Assembly (NCBI GenBank): GCA_964019335.1
Contig: OZ025763.1
Span: forward strand, 1-64,000
DNA length: 64,000 bases
Direction of reading: 5' to 3'
DNA from: Diplonema japonicum
Taxonomy: Eukaryota; Euglenozoa; Diplonemea; Diplonemida; Diplonemidae
The notes under the pieces were generated by a model. It worked only from the letters and a program-made list of their open reading frames with translations, had not been told where the DNA came from and ran no database searches. A program made the translations under genes and the position numbers. Below are positions 1 through 9,397 of the stretch, piece by piece. Positions within the stretch are counted from its first letter, which is position 1; every line of letters begins with the position of its first letter.

Positions 1-672
1 AAAAAAAAAAAAAAAACACATTCTTGTGAAACTGGTAGGGGCAATACTCGTTTTTTTTTCTTTTTTTTTTCTTTTTGACAACTTGTGTCAAATACAGCAC
101 AAGTAACCCGCAACCCTGAGACGGAGAAAGGGTTTAATTCTCTCGCGCGGTAGCATTTTGTCCCGCACCTTTTTTTTTTCCTTTATCACTCCCCTTCCCC
201 CCAGGGAAAACCGAGTAAGAAGGGTGCAACGACGAATCTACATACCCTTCTTCTTCTTTTTTTCTTTCTTTCTTTTTTTTTTTTTACCCACCCCACTCTT
301 GTATCCCTTTCCTCTGTCCTCTCCTGTTGGCTCCCCCCTCCCCCCCTTTTTTTTTAAAAGGCAATTATTTTCCCAGGGTAATATTGCAATTTTTTTTTTT
401 TTATTTTTTTTTTAAATACCAACAGGGACAGGCAGAGGATATGGAACAATAGCAGTCTTGGGAAGTTGGGTCTCGAGACTCATCCAACCAGAGACAAAAA
501 AAAAAAAAAAAAAAAAAAGAGGAACACAATGTGTCGCCAGTGCAATGGGGACGCGTTCGGTTTCCTTTTTTCCCACCCTTTTTTTTCTCTCTTCTACTTT
601 CTTATGTGTGGGGTTTTTCTTCTTCTGAATCACTCTGAGTTCCCCCAAAGCAAAGAAACAATTACCTGTTGC

Positions 673-703
<31 letters not shown>

Positions 704-1307
704 GTTTCTTTTTTTTCCTCCCAACTTGTTTTGGTTAAGAATGCGTAAAAAGAAATACCCCCCCCCCCCCCTCCCCCTCCCCGAAGAAGAAAAAAAAGAG
801 GAAGAAAATGTGGAATGGTCACCCCCCCCCTTTTATTTATTTTTTTCTCTCTCTATTTCCCCCCCCCCCCTATTTCCTAAAAGAAAAAAACGCAATATTT
901 TTTTCCCTTTCCTTGAAATAAAGTACAGAATTATATAAATTAAAAAAAAAAACAATAATAAAATACTATTAAAAAACGAAGAAGAAAATTTTAAAAAAAA
1001 ATACACAAATAAGAGATTCTTCAAGCCCAAGACAAGTATTTTCACACACCCCCCTTCGAGGTGCGGTAAATCTTCTTGGAAGCATTGTTATTGCACTTTT
1101 TTTTTAATCTTTTTTTTGCTACAGAAAGAAGAAGAAGGAAAACAAAAGAACACAGACAGGATAGGATTTTTCTGTGTTCACCCTCAAGTACAACTGCAAT
1201 GAAAGTAGTACCGTCGGCCGAAAAAAAAAAAAAAAATGCAAACAATTCCTTCCTATTTATGATATTTCATACATCTACCTATTCTTGTTTTTTTTTTTTT
1301 TTTTTTG

Positions 1308-1340
<33 letters not shown>

Positions 1341-2737
1341 AGAAGGGGAATATCAGAGGAAAAAAAGAAGAAACAAAGAAAAGAAAATAGAGATAGAAAT
1401 AGAAAATACTGTAAAAACTCTCTCATCTTATAATAATAACTATTTTTTTTTGTCTTGAAAAGAAAGAAGGGAATAAAAAGAAAAGAGAAAATTGCAGTAT
1501 TAAAAAAAAATGAGAAAAAAAAAAGAAGAAGAAAGAAAAAGCCATACACACAAATACCACTTCCCTCTCCGTCTTCTTTCTTTTTTTAAAGGGGGGGTAA
1601 AAAGAAAAAAAAGTTAAAATGTGGACCCAAAGGAGAAGCCCTCCTTCCTCTGCCTTTCTTCTTTATACTTATTATTTTCTAACCTGAAAATTTTGAGGAA
1701 ACAAAAAAAGAAGAAACAAACGGAGACAGGGAAAAGGGGTTTTTTTAAGGGGGGGTATCCACATTGTTTTTCCCCCTACATTCTTGCCTCTTGTCTTTTC
1801 CCTGCCCTTTCACTCCCCCCCTTCCCCCTTTCCCCCCCCTCCTCCTTTATGAATCAGTTCGTCGCGTTGTACCTAGCGGCTTTATTTTCTATTCTCAGGG
1901 CACACCTAGAGGTTAAAAATTGGAGAACTTCTGAACAACCGAGATGGGGGTTTTTTTTTTCTTGGCACCCTTTAGAATAATTTTAAACCGTTCATATAAG
2001 AGGGGGGAAAAGGGAGGGGCAGGAGAGGGGGGGGGGGGGACAAAAGTTCATTTTCATGCGATTTACAAAGGCACTCCCTCCCTCTCCCTTATGGTATCGT
2101 GGATTTTATCTTTTTTGTGTGGATTGTTGTTTCTTGCCCTCTTCCCACACCACCTCATCTTGTTACACCTCCCCCCCCCCCCCCCCCCCGCTCCTTATTG
2201 ATTGATTTATTTATTTACCTCTTCAACTCTCCCTTCCCCGCCCTTCTCATGGATAGCGCGTTATATTACGTTATTTCTTTCCCCCCCCCCTTTTTTTTGC
2301 TCCCTTTTTTTTAAGGGGGAACCCTTGTCAATTTAAGCCTGTTGCACACGCGCTGCTCTGCTATCCCTCCCCCCCACCATTGCTTGCAGAGGCCACATGT
2401 CGAATTTCAAACACAGGCTTGGGCAGTGCCCTGTTCACCTGACGTACTAGCCATTAATAGGAGTATCGCTCACCCACCCCCCCACTCCTCCCTTTTTTTT
2501 TTTTTTCATTTCTCAATATTGCGGTTTTTTTTTAAGAAAAAAAAAATAAAATAACGTTTGTTGGCGCGGTATCTATTCTTTTTTTTCTTTCTCTTTTCTC
2601 TTTTTCTCTTTTTCTCCTTTTTTTTTTTCCTTTTTTTTTTTCTCCTCCCCCTAACTTTTTTTTTTCTTTTATTCTCTTTTTCTTTTGTGTCTTTTGCCCC
2701 CCCCCAAAAAAAAAGCGTGGGCAAATAAAATAAAAAA
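1..2737. other. Gene-free simple-sequence region
   Basis: This stretch is dominated by A, T and C homopolymers and pyrimidine-rich tracts. All open frames in it are poly-Phe, poly-Lys or Pro-rich artefacts of those runs. There are short complex patches (around 60-160, 420-480 and 2330-2470) in which I recognise neither coding sequence nor an RNA. No start codon here leads into a recognisable protein. The last 40 bases form the A-rich leader of the mS29 gene. Confidence 0.7.
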
Positions 2738-3598
2738 ATGCGACGATCGACTGCGCTGCAGTGCAAGGTGCGAAAATTGAAAATATGGCCGACCGAGGTG
2801 GATCCCTTTGATAGGGTCTCCCCGATGCGATTCGAGGGGGAGATGAAGCGGGAGATCTACGACATCATGAAATGGAAGGACCCCAAAATCGCTGCGAAAA
2901 CGGGCTCGGATGAGAACACAGAACCGGCATACGACATCCCTGAAGCGGTGTCACCCAAGAAACTGGGCTTTTCCGACATAGGGAGGGTATATCGGTTAAG
3001 CGATGCAGACATGAAAGGTTTTTTCCAGGAAGGTTTCTGCGGGCAAATTGTGAAGGCGTTCGCCCCCCCACTCCAGCCACGGTGCTTCTTGTACAGAAAA
3101 CAAGCCCATCTAATGAACAAATACCTTGAAAAAATGGAATTTTGGGATGAGAAACAATCCGCACTTTCCGAGCTCCGTGACAACAAATCTGGATTCGTCT
3201 TTGATGGCCCTCACGGGTGTGGAAAATCTGCATTGTTGAACCAAGTTGTTCATTTCTCGCGGGCAAGGGGCTACCTTACACTGTTTATTCCTGATGCGTC
3301 GGAATGGACCTCCGGGAGTTTTGTTGTTCCATCCACCACTCTGCCTGGATTTTTCGACAATCCCAATGAAATGCTCTTCGTCCTTAAATATTTCTGCAGG
3401 ATCGATGCGAACAGAAAGATCCTGGAAAAGCGGAAGCTTTCCCGAAAGTACTCGCTCCCGAAGCAGGGCGGCCACACCAACATGGAAACCGTGTGGGACC
3501 TGCTGCACTATGCCTTCGACGATGTGGAAACAACCCCTGTGGTCTTCAAATTCTTCATGGACGAACTGATAGCGATAAAAGAGTATGGAGGGAGGGAA

Positions 3599-3635
<37 letters not shown>

Positions 3636-4012
3636 AGTATTCCCGTGATCATTGTTGTGGATTCCTTCGATGCCCTGTGCAAGGACACGGAATATTATGA
3701 GATGCACGAGGATGTGTTGAGGGACTTGCCGGAAAATTCGTTCGACTCCAAGGTTTTTTAAAAAAAGAAAAAAAAAAAGAAAGAAAAAAAAAAAAAAAAA
3801 AAGGTTCTTCCCAAAACGCGGATCCATGCGTCGCGCTTGTCGTTGACCCGGGCTTTGAATTTCATGATGATGGCGGCCGAACCGAATAAGTTGGTGGTTG
3901 GGGCAACGTGCAGGCAGGTGAGCGGTGATCGGCAACAATCAGAACATGATTTTGCCCCGTTTGACCCGAAGGAAGATACGCTGTTGCATACTATGGAGGT
4001 GTGTAAGGGAAA

Positions 4013-4051
<39 letters not shown>

Positions 4052-4422
4052 AGATGCCTGCAGCATACGACGACTACGAAGCACGGACTATGCTAAGGTG
4101 TTATCTGGAGACCATGGAAGGCTCCGATCCGGAAGGAACTCCATTGGTACGTAAAAAAAAAGGGGGAGAAAAAAAAAAAATACAACAGGACGGAGGTTGG
4201 AGTTTCCGGAGGCTCGAGCTCCCCTCCTTCGAGAGGATGCTTTACAAAATTAAATTCATCACCAACAACAACCCGTACTTGGTCTGGCAACAGAGTGAGA
4301 TGAAACAATATTGGACCGCGGAATATGAGAGACAGCGGCAAATGCTCGCGAGAAAGAAGGCTGCAGTGCTCAACTCCATGGACTCACACTCGGTTAGATC
4401 CCGGCGTGCATCCTCATCATAA
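2738..4422 (+). CDS. mS29: Mitochondrial small-subunit ribosomal protein mS29 (DAP3 family), five exons
   Basis: mS29/DAP3 is the GTP-binding P-loop protein of the mitochondrial ribosomal small subunit. The first exon carries the Walker A loop GPHGCGKS at residues 157-164, preceded by FVFD and followed by a helix ending in HFSRARG and then the IPDASEW strand, as in DAP3. The second exon supplies the Walker B-like strand IIVVDSFDAL. Joining the pieces needs four introns: 3583-3637, 3753-3803, 3999-4053 and 4147-4188 (55, 51, 55 and 42 nt). Their donors are GTATGG, GTTTTT, GTGTGT and GTACGT, their interiors are almost pure A, and they end in AG. The spliced protein is 493 residues, somewhat longer than human DAP3, and ends LNSMDSHSVRSRRASSS. 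The ATG follows a seven-A run. Exon 3 is the least well matched to the family, so the donor at 3753 is the least certain junction. Function is from family knowledge. Confidence 0.88.
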
Positions 4423-4533
4423 TCCACTTTTTTTCTTTTTTCTTTTTTGGTAAGTGTACCAGTGTGGTCTTTTTTTTTTCTTTTTTTTTTTTTTTGTCTC
4501 CGCAAACCCTCACCCCCACCCCTTTTTTTTTTT

Positions 4534-4536
4534 CAG
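4534..4536 (+). promoter_or_regulatory. Candidate 3' splice acceptor upstream of RCL1 (possible trans-splice site)
   Basis: A T-tract of about eleven residues runs into CAG at 4534-4536. A 5' leader of about 18 nt that is almost entirely A then leads to the RCL1 ATG at 4555. No upstream coding exon for RCL1 is visible and the protein begins normally at that ATG. The site is therefore best read as the acceptor of a 5'-UTR intron or of a trans-spliced leader. The trans-splicing reading is an inference from the one-way gene order; no leader RNA gene is in the window. Confidence 0.4.
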
Positions 4537-4554
4537 ACACAAAAAAAAAAAAAA

Positions 4555-5718
4555 ATGAGTAAAGCGTTTACAGTTCAAGGAACCTCATACATGAGGCATC
4601 ACATAGTGGCCGCAGTCTTGGCAGGGCGTTCGATTGTTTTCGACAACATCAGACCAGAGGGGGAGGAGGTTGGGTTGAAGGAGTACGAGGTGAGCTTCCT
4701 GAAGCTCCTGGACCTGGTGACAAACGGGACAAAAATGGAAATAAACGAAACAGGCACCAGGTTAAAAATAAAACCAGGAGTGATCACAGGGGGTAAGGTA
4801 ACCCACCAGTGCAGCCTCACCCGCGGCGTGGGATACTACATTGAACCCCTGGCACTCCTAGCTCCATTTTCAAAGAAAGACATGGAAGTTACTTTACAAG
4901 GTGTCACAAATAATCAGTTGGACATTGGGGTTGACACATTGAGAACTGTGACGATACCTCTTTTCAGAAAATTCGGGGTGGAGGCAGCCATCAGAATTAA
5001 AAAAAGAGGAACCGATCCTAACGGGGGTGGCGAGGTCATCTTCAGCTCGCAGACCGTGCGAAAAATTCAAACCATCGACCTCACCACACGGGGCAAGATA
5101 AAAAGAGTTCGAGGAGTAGGGTTCACATGCAGGACATCACCCGATTTAGTTAACCGAGCTATATCAACAGCAAAGGGGCTGCTGCTGAAACTCCTGCCTG
5201 ATGTGTTTATTGCGGCTGATCACTTTTCGGGAGAAGATGCAGGGAAGTCGCCAGGTTACGGGCTGACCCTTGTCGCAGAAAGCAATTCTGAGGATTGCGT
5301 GGGGCTTTCAGAAGAACTTGCCTGCGACATCACCGCAATGCAGAAACAAGTTACCGCCGAAGAAATAGGTACTGCCGCGGCGAAGCTTCTCTTGGACCAG
5401 GTGAAGAGGGGTGGGTGTGTGGACTCCCACCACCAAGCAACGGCGCTGTTGCTCATGGCAGTGTCTCCAGAGGAGATCTCACGGGTGCGGTTCGGGCAGC
5501 TGACCCCGGCGGGGGAAAAATGCATCGAAATATGCCGAGAATTGCTTTCCGTTACTTTTACCAGCAAGGTTTGTGTGGATGGAGGAAGAAAAGAAAAAAA
5601 AAAAAAAAAAAAAAAAAAAAACCCACAAAAGGTTGACAACACCTACACATATTCACCGACTACCGTGTACTCTTGCGTGGGCTGCTCTCTCACCAATGTT
5701 TCCAAAAAAAGTGCCTAG
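4555..5718 (+). CDS. RCL1: RNA 3'-terminal phosphate cyclase-like protein RCL1, two exons
   Basis: RCL1 is the nucleolar cyclase-like protein that works with the GTPase Bms1 in the early 18S pre-rRNA cleavages; it has the cyclase fold but no cyclase activity. The translation matches over its whole length: an N-terminal MRHHIVAAVLAGRS block, the ITGG and LTRGVGYYIEPL segments, RGTDPNGGGEV, and a C-terminal YSCVGCSLTNVSKK block typical of the family end. An intron at 5569-5631 (donor GTTTGTG, long A-run, acceptor AAAAG) separates FTSK from the last exon. It is 63 nt, a multiple of three, and contains no stop, so retention would insert 21 mostly Lys residues. Removing it gives 366 residues, the expected family length. 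The ATG at 4555 follows a 14-A run; the frame also opens upstream, but only through T-tract sequence. Confidence 0.93.
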   Translation: MSKAFTVQGTSYMRHHIVAAVLAGRSIVFDNIRPEGEEVGLKEYEVSFLKLLDLVTNGTKMEINETGTRLKIKPGVITGGKVTHQCSLTRGVGYYIEPLALLAPFSKKDMEVTLQGVTNNQLDIGVDTLRTVTIPLFRKFGVEAAIRIKKRGTDPNGGGEVIFSSQTVRKIQTIDLTTRGKIKRVRGVGFTCRTSPDLVNRAISTAKGLLLKLLPDVFIAADHFSGEDAGKSPGYGLTLVAESNSEDCVGLSEELACDITAMQKQVTAEEIGTAAAKLLLDQVKRGGCVDSHHQATALLLMAVSPEEISRVRFGQLTPAGEKCIEICRELLSVTFTSKVCVDGGRKEKKKKKKKKNPQKVDNTYTYSPTTVYSCVGCSLTNVSKKSA

Positions 5719-5719
5719 G

Positions 5720-5757
<38 letters not shown>

Positions 5758-5990
5758 ACAAGAAGAAAAAAAAAAAATCATCAAAAAAAAGGAGGGAGGA
5801 GGGGGGGGGAATCAAAAAAAAAATTGCGTTTTTTTTTTTCTTCTCCTGTTTTATTATATCCCCCCCCCCCCCTTTATCACCTGTTTTTTTTTTGTTTGTT
5901 TGTACCTTCTGCCTGGGAGGGGGAGGGCTCAACACATACGCACAGGTCCGTTTTTTTCCACCTTTATAAAACACTGTATCTCGTTTTTTA

Positions 5991-6707
5991 ATGAGCAGCG
6001 AAGGTTTACTGGACCCAAGCACGCCTTATGCAGGGATTCAACGGCAACTAAGGGGCCTCGAAGCCGCGGTGGCGATGGAGAGAGAAGCAAGCAGCATGAG
6101 TGAAGAAGACTATGGAGAAAGCATAGGAAGGGAGAGGCAGTTCAACCAGAACTGTGCCCTGTGGGCAAAAATGGAAGAGGTTGTGGTACGGGTGAAGTGG
6201 ATAGAGGAGGACGTTGTTGGAAGACTAGAGATGTTGGAAAGAAAAGTAAATGGATTGCAGAGGGTCCCACCGCCACCACAAGTTCCTGACACACCTGAAA
6301 TTTCATCCCAAGAAGGGACTAGTTCGGGGACGGGGACGGGGACAGGGACGGGGACTAGTAGTAACACAGTATTGCTGGAGAAAGCGCGAAAGGTTTTACA
6401 GGAGACAGCAGCCCCCCCTCGGGAAGGTGCTTCTTTGCTAGAGGAGTGCCGTGCGCTTGCTTGTGATTTGAAATCCCAGCTTCCTTCCCGTACCCCTGCC
6501 TTCACTCAGCGGGCGAAGGACGACCTCCTCCAGGTGCAGCGTCTTGCGAACGCGGCAAAACTGTCACAAACCCCCGCCTCCCGTGCGCAAAGCTACGCCT
6601 TAGCGCAAGACCTCGTCGCAAGGGTCCGTACGATGCTGCAAGCAGACGAACCAGATACACCCTCCGATCGAACACACACACCCTCTCCCTCCAGGGGGAT
6701 CACTTGA
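5991..6707 (+). CDS. Hypothetical coiled-coil protein
   Basis: I do not recognise this 238-residue protein. Residues about 50-95 are Glu/Arg/Lys-rich with heptad-like spacing, including a KMEEVVVRVKWIEEDVVGRL stretch, suggesting a coiled coil. A low-complexity linker follows (PPPPQVPDTP, then a Gly-Thr dipeptide repeat encoded by an imperfect GGGACG tandem at about 6327-6354). The C-terminal half is helical and Ala/Leu/Gln-rich, with a Ser/Thr/Pro tail. Unlike most neighbours it lacks an A-run directly before its ATG. It sits between RCL1 and a transposon-like element. Coding status rests on an open frame with codon-like composition and no homopolymers; function is unknown. Confidence 0.6.
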   Translation: MSSEGLLDPSTPYAGIQRQLRGLEAAVAMEREASSMSEEDYGESIGRERQFNQNCALWAKMEEVVVRVKWIEEDVVGRLEMLERKVNGLQRVPPPPQVPDTPEISSQEGTSSGTGTGTGTGTSSNTVLLEKARKVLQETAAPPREGASLLEECRALACDLKSQLPSRTPAFTQRAKDDLLQVQRLANAAKLSQTPASRAQSYALAQDLVARVRTMLQADEPDTPSDRTHTPSPSRGIT

Positions 6708-7214
6708 TTTTTAAAGGGAAAAAAAAAAAAAAAAAAACGCTCCATATTCGCTAAGTGACCCGCCCTATGTCCCAAAGGGGTTATAGGGGGCTATAGGGGA
6801 AAAAATGTCAAAAATGCCCAAAGGTTCACTGAATTTTTTTTCAAAAAATCCATATGTCGAACATGAAAGAACGGTGAGTTCCAAGGAAGTTCCAAAAGAT
6901 TTTTCCAAAAAAAAAATATTGGGGGCCAACCAAAATGACCTTGGAAGTCGCCATTTGGGTTTTGGCCATTTTTGCCAAACTTTTGCAACTGGGCACTTTT
7001 CCCTTTGAAAAACATGGTCAACAGGGTTCGATCCCAGAAGCCAGCATCTTTCCTGACCAGTAGTTCAGCCGAAAATATTTGGCGAGGCGTAGTAGTCTAG
7101 TTGGGGGCTTTGCCCTGTACCTATTGCCTTTGGGGCAGAAGTTATTCTGCTTAGAAGGTACTTATGTGGGAGTTACACCGATCACCGGTCACGTTTGCGT
7201 TGGAAGATCCTTGA

Positions 7215-7682
7215 CCCGCGTGCGCCTGGTCCGACGACCAGCCTGACGATGGAACGGAGACAGACTATGAAACAAGCAGTGACGACGACCGGAGAATACT
7301 TCCTACTCCTGAGAGTACACGGGCAACTCGAAGGGAAAGACCAAAGCAAGCCCTTCCAGCCAGCAGAGAGCCTCAGACAACGAGGACTCCAGATGGACAG
7401 GATCGCGATAGCGGAGTACAGCCACAAGGAGCTCCACTACCGGGTCCACTACACAAAAGAGGGCAAGAAGTGAGATCTCAGAGCAGACGGAGTAAGTGCC
7501 ATATGCAGGCAAAACAAAGGATGGCACCCCAGCCTCATCTTGTACAAGAAGCACAAGACCGAGGAAGCAGAGGAGGCCACCCGAGGCACAACAGAGGACA
7601 TGGACAACCTCCCCAACGCAGCAGCAACAACAGTAACAGCAGCAGGAGCAGCAGCAAAGACAGTAGCGACAACAGAAAGTAA
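7215..7682 (+). pseudogene. Open frame inside the TIR element, probably a mobile-element remnant
   Basis: The frame runs 155 codons from the TGA at 7212-7214 to a TAA at 7680-7682. It starts acidic (DDGTETDYETSSDDD), becomes Arg/Pro/Gln-rich and ends in an Asn/Ser-rich tail (RSSNNSNSSRSSSKDSSDNRK is its last part). There is no ATG near its 5' end and no recognised domain. Its composition resembles the disordered nucleic-acid-binding ORFs of retroelements, but that is only an impression. It lies wholly within the inverted-repeat-bounded element. Confidence 0.3.
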
Positions 7683-8130
7683 AGAAGAAGACATCAGTAC
7701 CTCCCCCTTCCTCCTCCTCCCTTCCTGCTGTTCTACTTCGGGTGGATCAAGCGTCTGAAGAAACAACAGATTTTTCTGGTGACCCCTACTCTTCAGTGTA
7801 CTAGTTTCTTTTCATCATTATTCTGTGTTGGTCACCGATCACACCAACACCGGCTGAGGAAGATGCAGTACAACTTGGGAAATGGTGGCAAAACGAGACC
7901 GGCTTCTCCAGGACAAGAGAATGCTAGAAACGCACCCCTGAAACAGATAACGGAAGGAAACGCTCATGCACACCACCTGAGTGGTAGGAGCTGAAGAAGC
8001 ACGTGAGCGGGAGCCTGATGATGAAGCACGGTGAAGACATTATCAAGTAGCTCAGGAAGCTGAAGTAGTACGACGGACCGAGGAAGACGAGTCACCGGAA
8101 TGGGACTCGTACTAGACTTCGAGAACAGGG

Positions 8131-8182
8131 AAAGGGGTAGATAAGTAGACAAGGACGTTCCAGAACAGGAACCTCCTTTATC
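8131..8182 (+). repeat. Retroelement-type 3' tail with GTTCC/GGAAC hairpin (copy 1)
   Basis: The segment reads AAAGGGGTAGATAAGTAG, a short spacer, then a 5-bp stem GTTCC / GGAAC with a 6-nt loop, then CTCCTTTATCT. The same arrangement occurs at 46553-46610, directly after a retroelement-derived ORF. The pair probably represents the 3' end of one family of non-LTR elements, where the reverse transcriptase would recognise its own RNA; that role is inferred. Confidence 0.55.
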
Positions 8183-8545
8183 TCATCTCTTATTCTGTGG
8201 TTATTTCATCACAGTGTTGATGGGCTGAGGCACGTCGTGAGTGTGTATCGCGGGGGATATCTGGTGGAAAGAAGGGGACCTACTCCACTCACTATGCCGG
8301 ATGCCTTAGTAAAGATGGGGGGTCAGAGTTTTGAGATTTTGGGCTAGCCTGCAAAAGCAATTAGAAATTTTTTTAGCTCTTCAAAATGCGGGTTCTGGTG
8401 GGTCACTTAGCGAATATAGAGCGAAAAAAATAAAAAAAGCTAGACCTAGAATCCCCAAGTTCCCCCTCCCATATATATATTTTTTTTTATTCCCCGGGAA
8501 AAAAAAAAAAATGAACCCTCCAAAAAAAAAAAAAAAAAAACAAGG

Positions 8546-9295
8546 ATGCCAGCAGATGTCAGCGTGATCCCTCTGTGGACCACTTCGTACAGGTGGTATT
8601 TCATCGGGGCTGGGGTGCTGCTGGTTGGGGTGTGTCTGGGGTTAGGGGCGGAAGGCAGGTACTTGTCGTGGGGGGTGGGGCTCGGGGTGTGCTTGATAGG
8701 GACGGGGATCGGGGCGGGGATAGCAGGAAAGACAGAAATGGCGGAGGACGAACACCAACAGCAGCAACAACAACAACAAAAACAACAGCCGACACACCAC
8801 ATCTGCTACAGCAACGCGACCGACGAAATAGTTAATGTGACCCCCGTGATGAGGGCAACAGCTGCTGTGCATGAAGACGAGGATCAGCGCCAGATGCGAG
8901 AACTGGACGAGCTGAAGGCACTGTCGATGATGAGCCCCTTGAAGCAGCGCATGAGAGCAGACAAAGAGAACAGCACCCCAAGAACCCCTAGCAGGCTCAT
9001 GACATTGCTCCACAACCTCGACGCAGCGGCCGATCACAACGAAGAGCTTCTATCGAAAGTAGTTAAACTGGTCCAGATCTCCGGGCCATGGACACGCTCC
9101 CTCGGCGAACCCGGTACAGCACCAGGCAGCGCAGCATCGCCAAGCCGTGATCGATGCATCAGAACACCTACACCCACCAGAGAGCTTAATTACAGCAACT
9201 ATACTTCTCATCACCCGCATCCAGCATCGAGAATCTCACCCCGAAGGCCAAGGAAGACGGGGCTCGGGGTGCACTATGCTTATCCTAATGAGTGA
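8546..9295 (+). CDS. Hypothetical two-span membrane protein with poly-Gln linker
   Basis: This 249-residue product is not recognised. Residues about 18-37 (WYFIGAGVLLVGVCLGLGA) and 42-60 (WGVGLGVCLIGTGIGAGIAG) form two hydrophobic, Gly-rich spans separated by a short loop, compatible with a membrane hairpin. A Gln run follows at about residues 71-82, then an acidic/basic helical region, a short KENSTPRTPS segment with phosphorylation-like SP/TP sites, and a Pro/Arg-rich tail. It begins 122 bp downstream of the inverted-repeat element and ends about 100 bp before the reverse-transcriptase ORF. It may be a host gene hemmed in by mobile DNA. The ATG at 8546 lies just after an A-run (separated by CAAGG). 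Confidence 0.55.
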   Translation: MPADVSVIPLWTTSYRWYFIGAGVLLVGVCLGLGAEGRYLSWGVGLGVCLIGTGIGAGIAGKTEMAEDEHQQQQQQQQKQQPTHHICYSNATDEIVNVTPVMRATAAVHEDEDQRQMRELDELKALSMMSPLKQRMRADKENSTPRTPSRLMTLLHNLDAAADHNEELLSKVVKLVQISGPWTRSLGEPGTAPGSAASPSRDRCIRTPTPTRELNYSNYTSHHPHPASRISPRRPRKTGLGVHYAYPNE

Positions 9296-9300
9296 AATGA

Positions 9301-9331
<31 letters not shown>

Positions 9332-9397
9332 AAGAAGAAGATACGAGCAGGACAAGACAGGATATCGCGACTGCAGGAGGAAGGAGGCTGCGGAGTG

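Larger units (their letters stand above)
6738..8423. mobile_element. 1.69-kb element with 24-bp terminal inverted repeats
   Basis: The left end (6738-6761, beginning CGCTCCATATTCGC) is the reverse complement of the right end (8400-8423, ending GCGAATATAGAGCG) with one mismatch over 24 bases. Homology stops sharply inside both arms. Both ends abut A-runs, so any target-site duplication is hidden. The interior holds no intact transposase. It contains an A/T-rich segment (6790-7010), a 155-codon open frame (7215-7682) of unknown origin and a copy of a retroelement-type 3' tail (8131-8182). It looks like a non-autonomous DNA transposon that has received other insertions. The superfamily cannot be named from the sequence. 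Confidence 0.7.

Noticed and set aside
158-2766. Numerous open frames of 60-140 codons on both strands
   Set aside because: They are poly-Phe, poly-Lys, poly-Gly or Pro-rich translations of homopolymers with no gene-like composition.
7015-7045. Isolated B-box-like GGTTCGATCCC near 7026
   Set aside because: There is no A-box at tRNA spacing and no cloverleaf. It could be a remnant of a SINE or rRNA fragment inside the TIR element, but cannot be supported.
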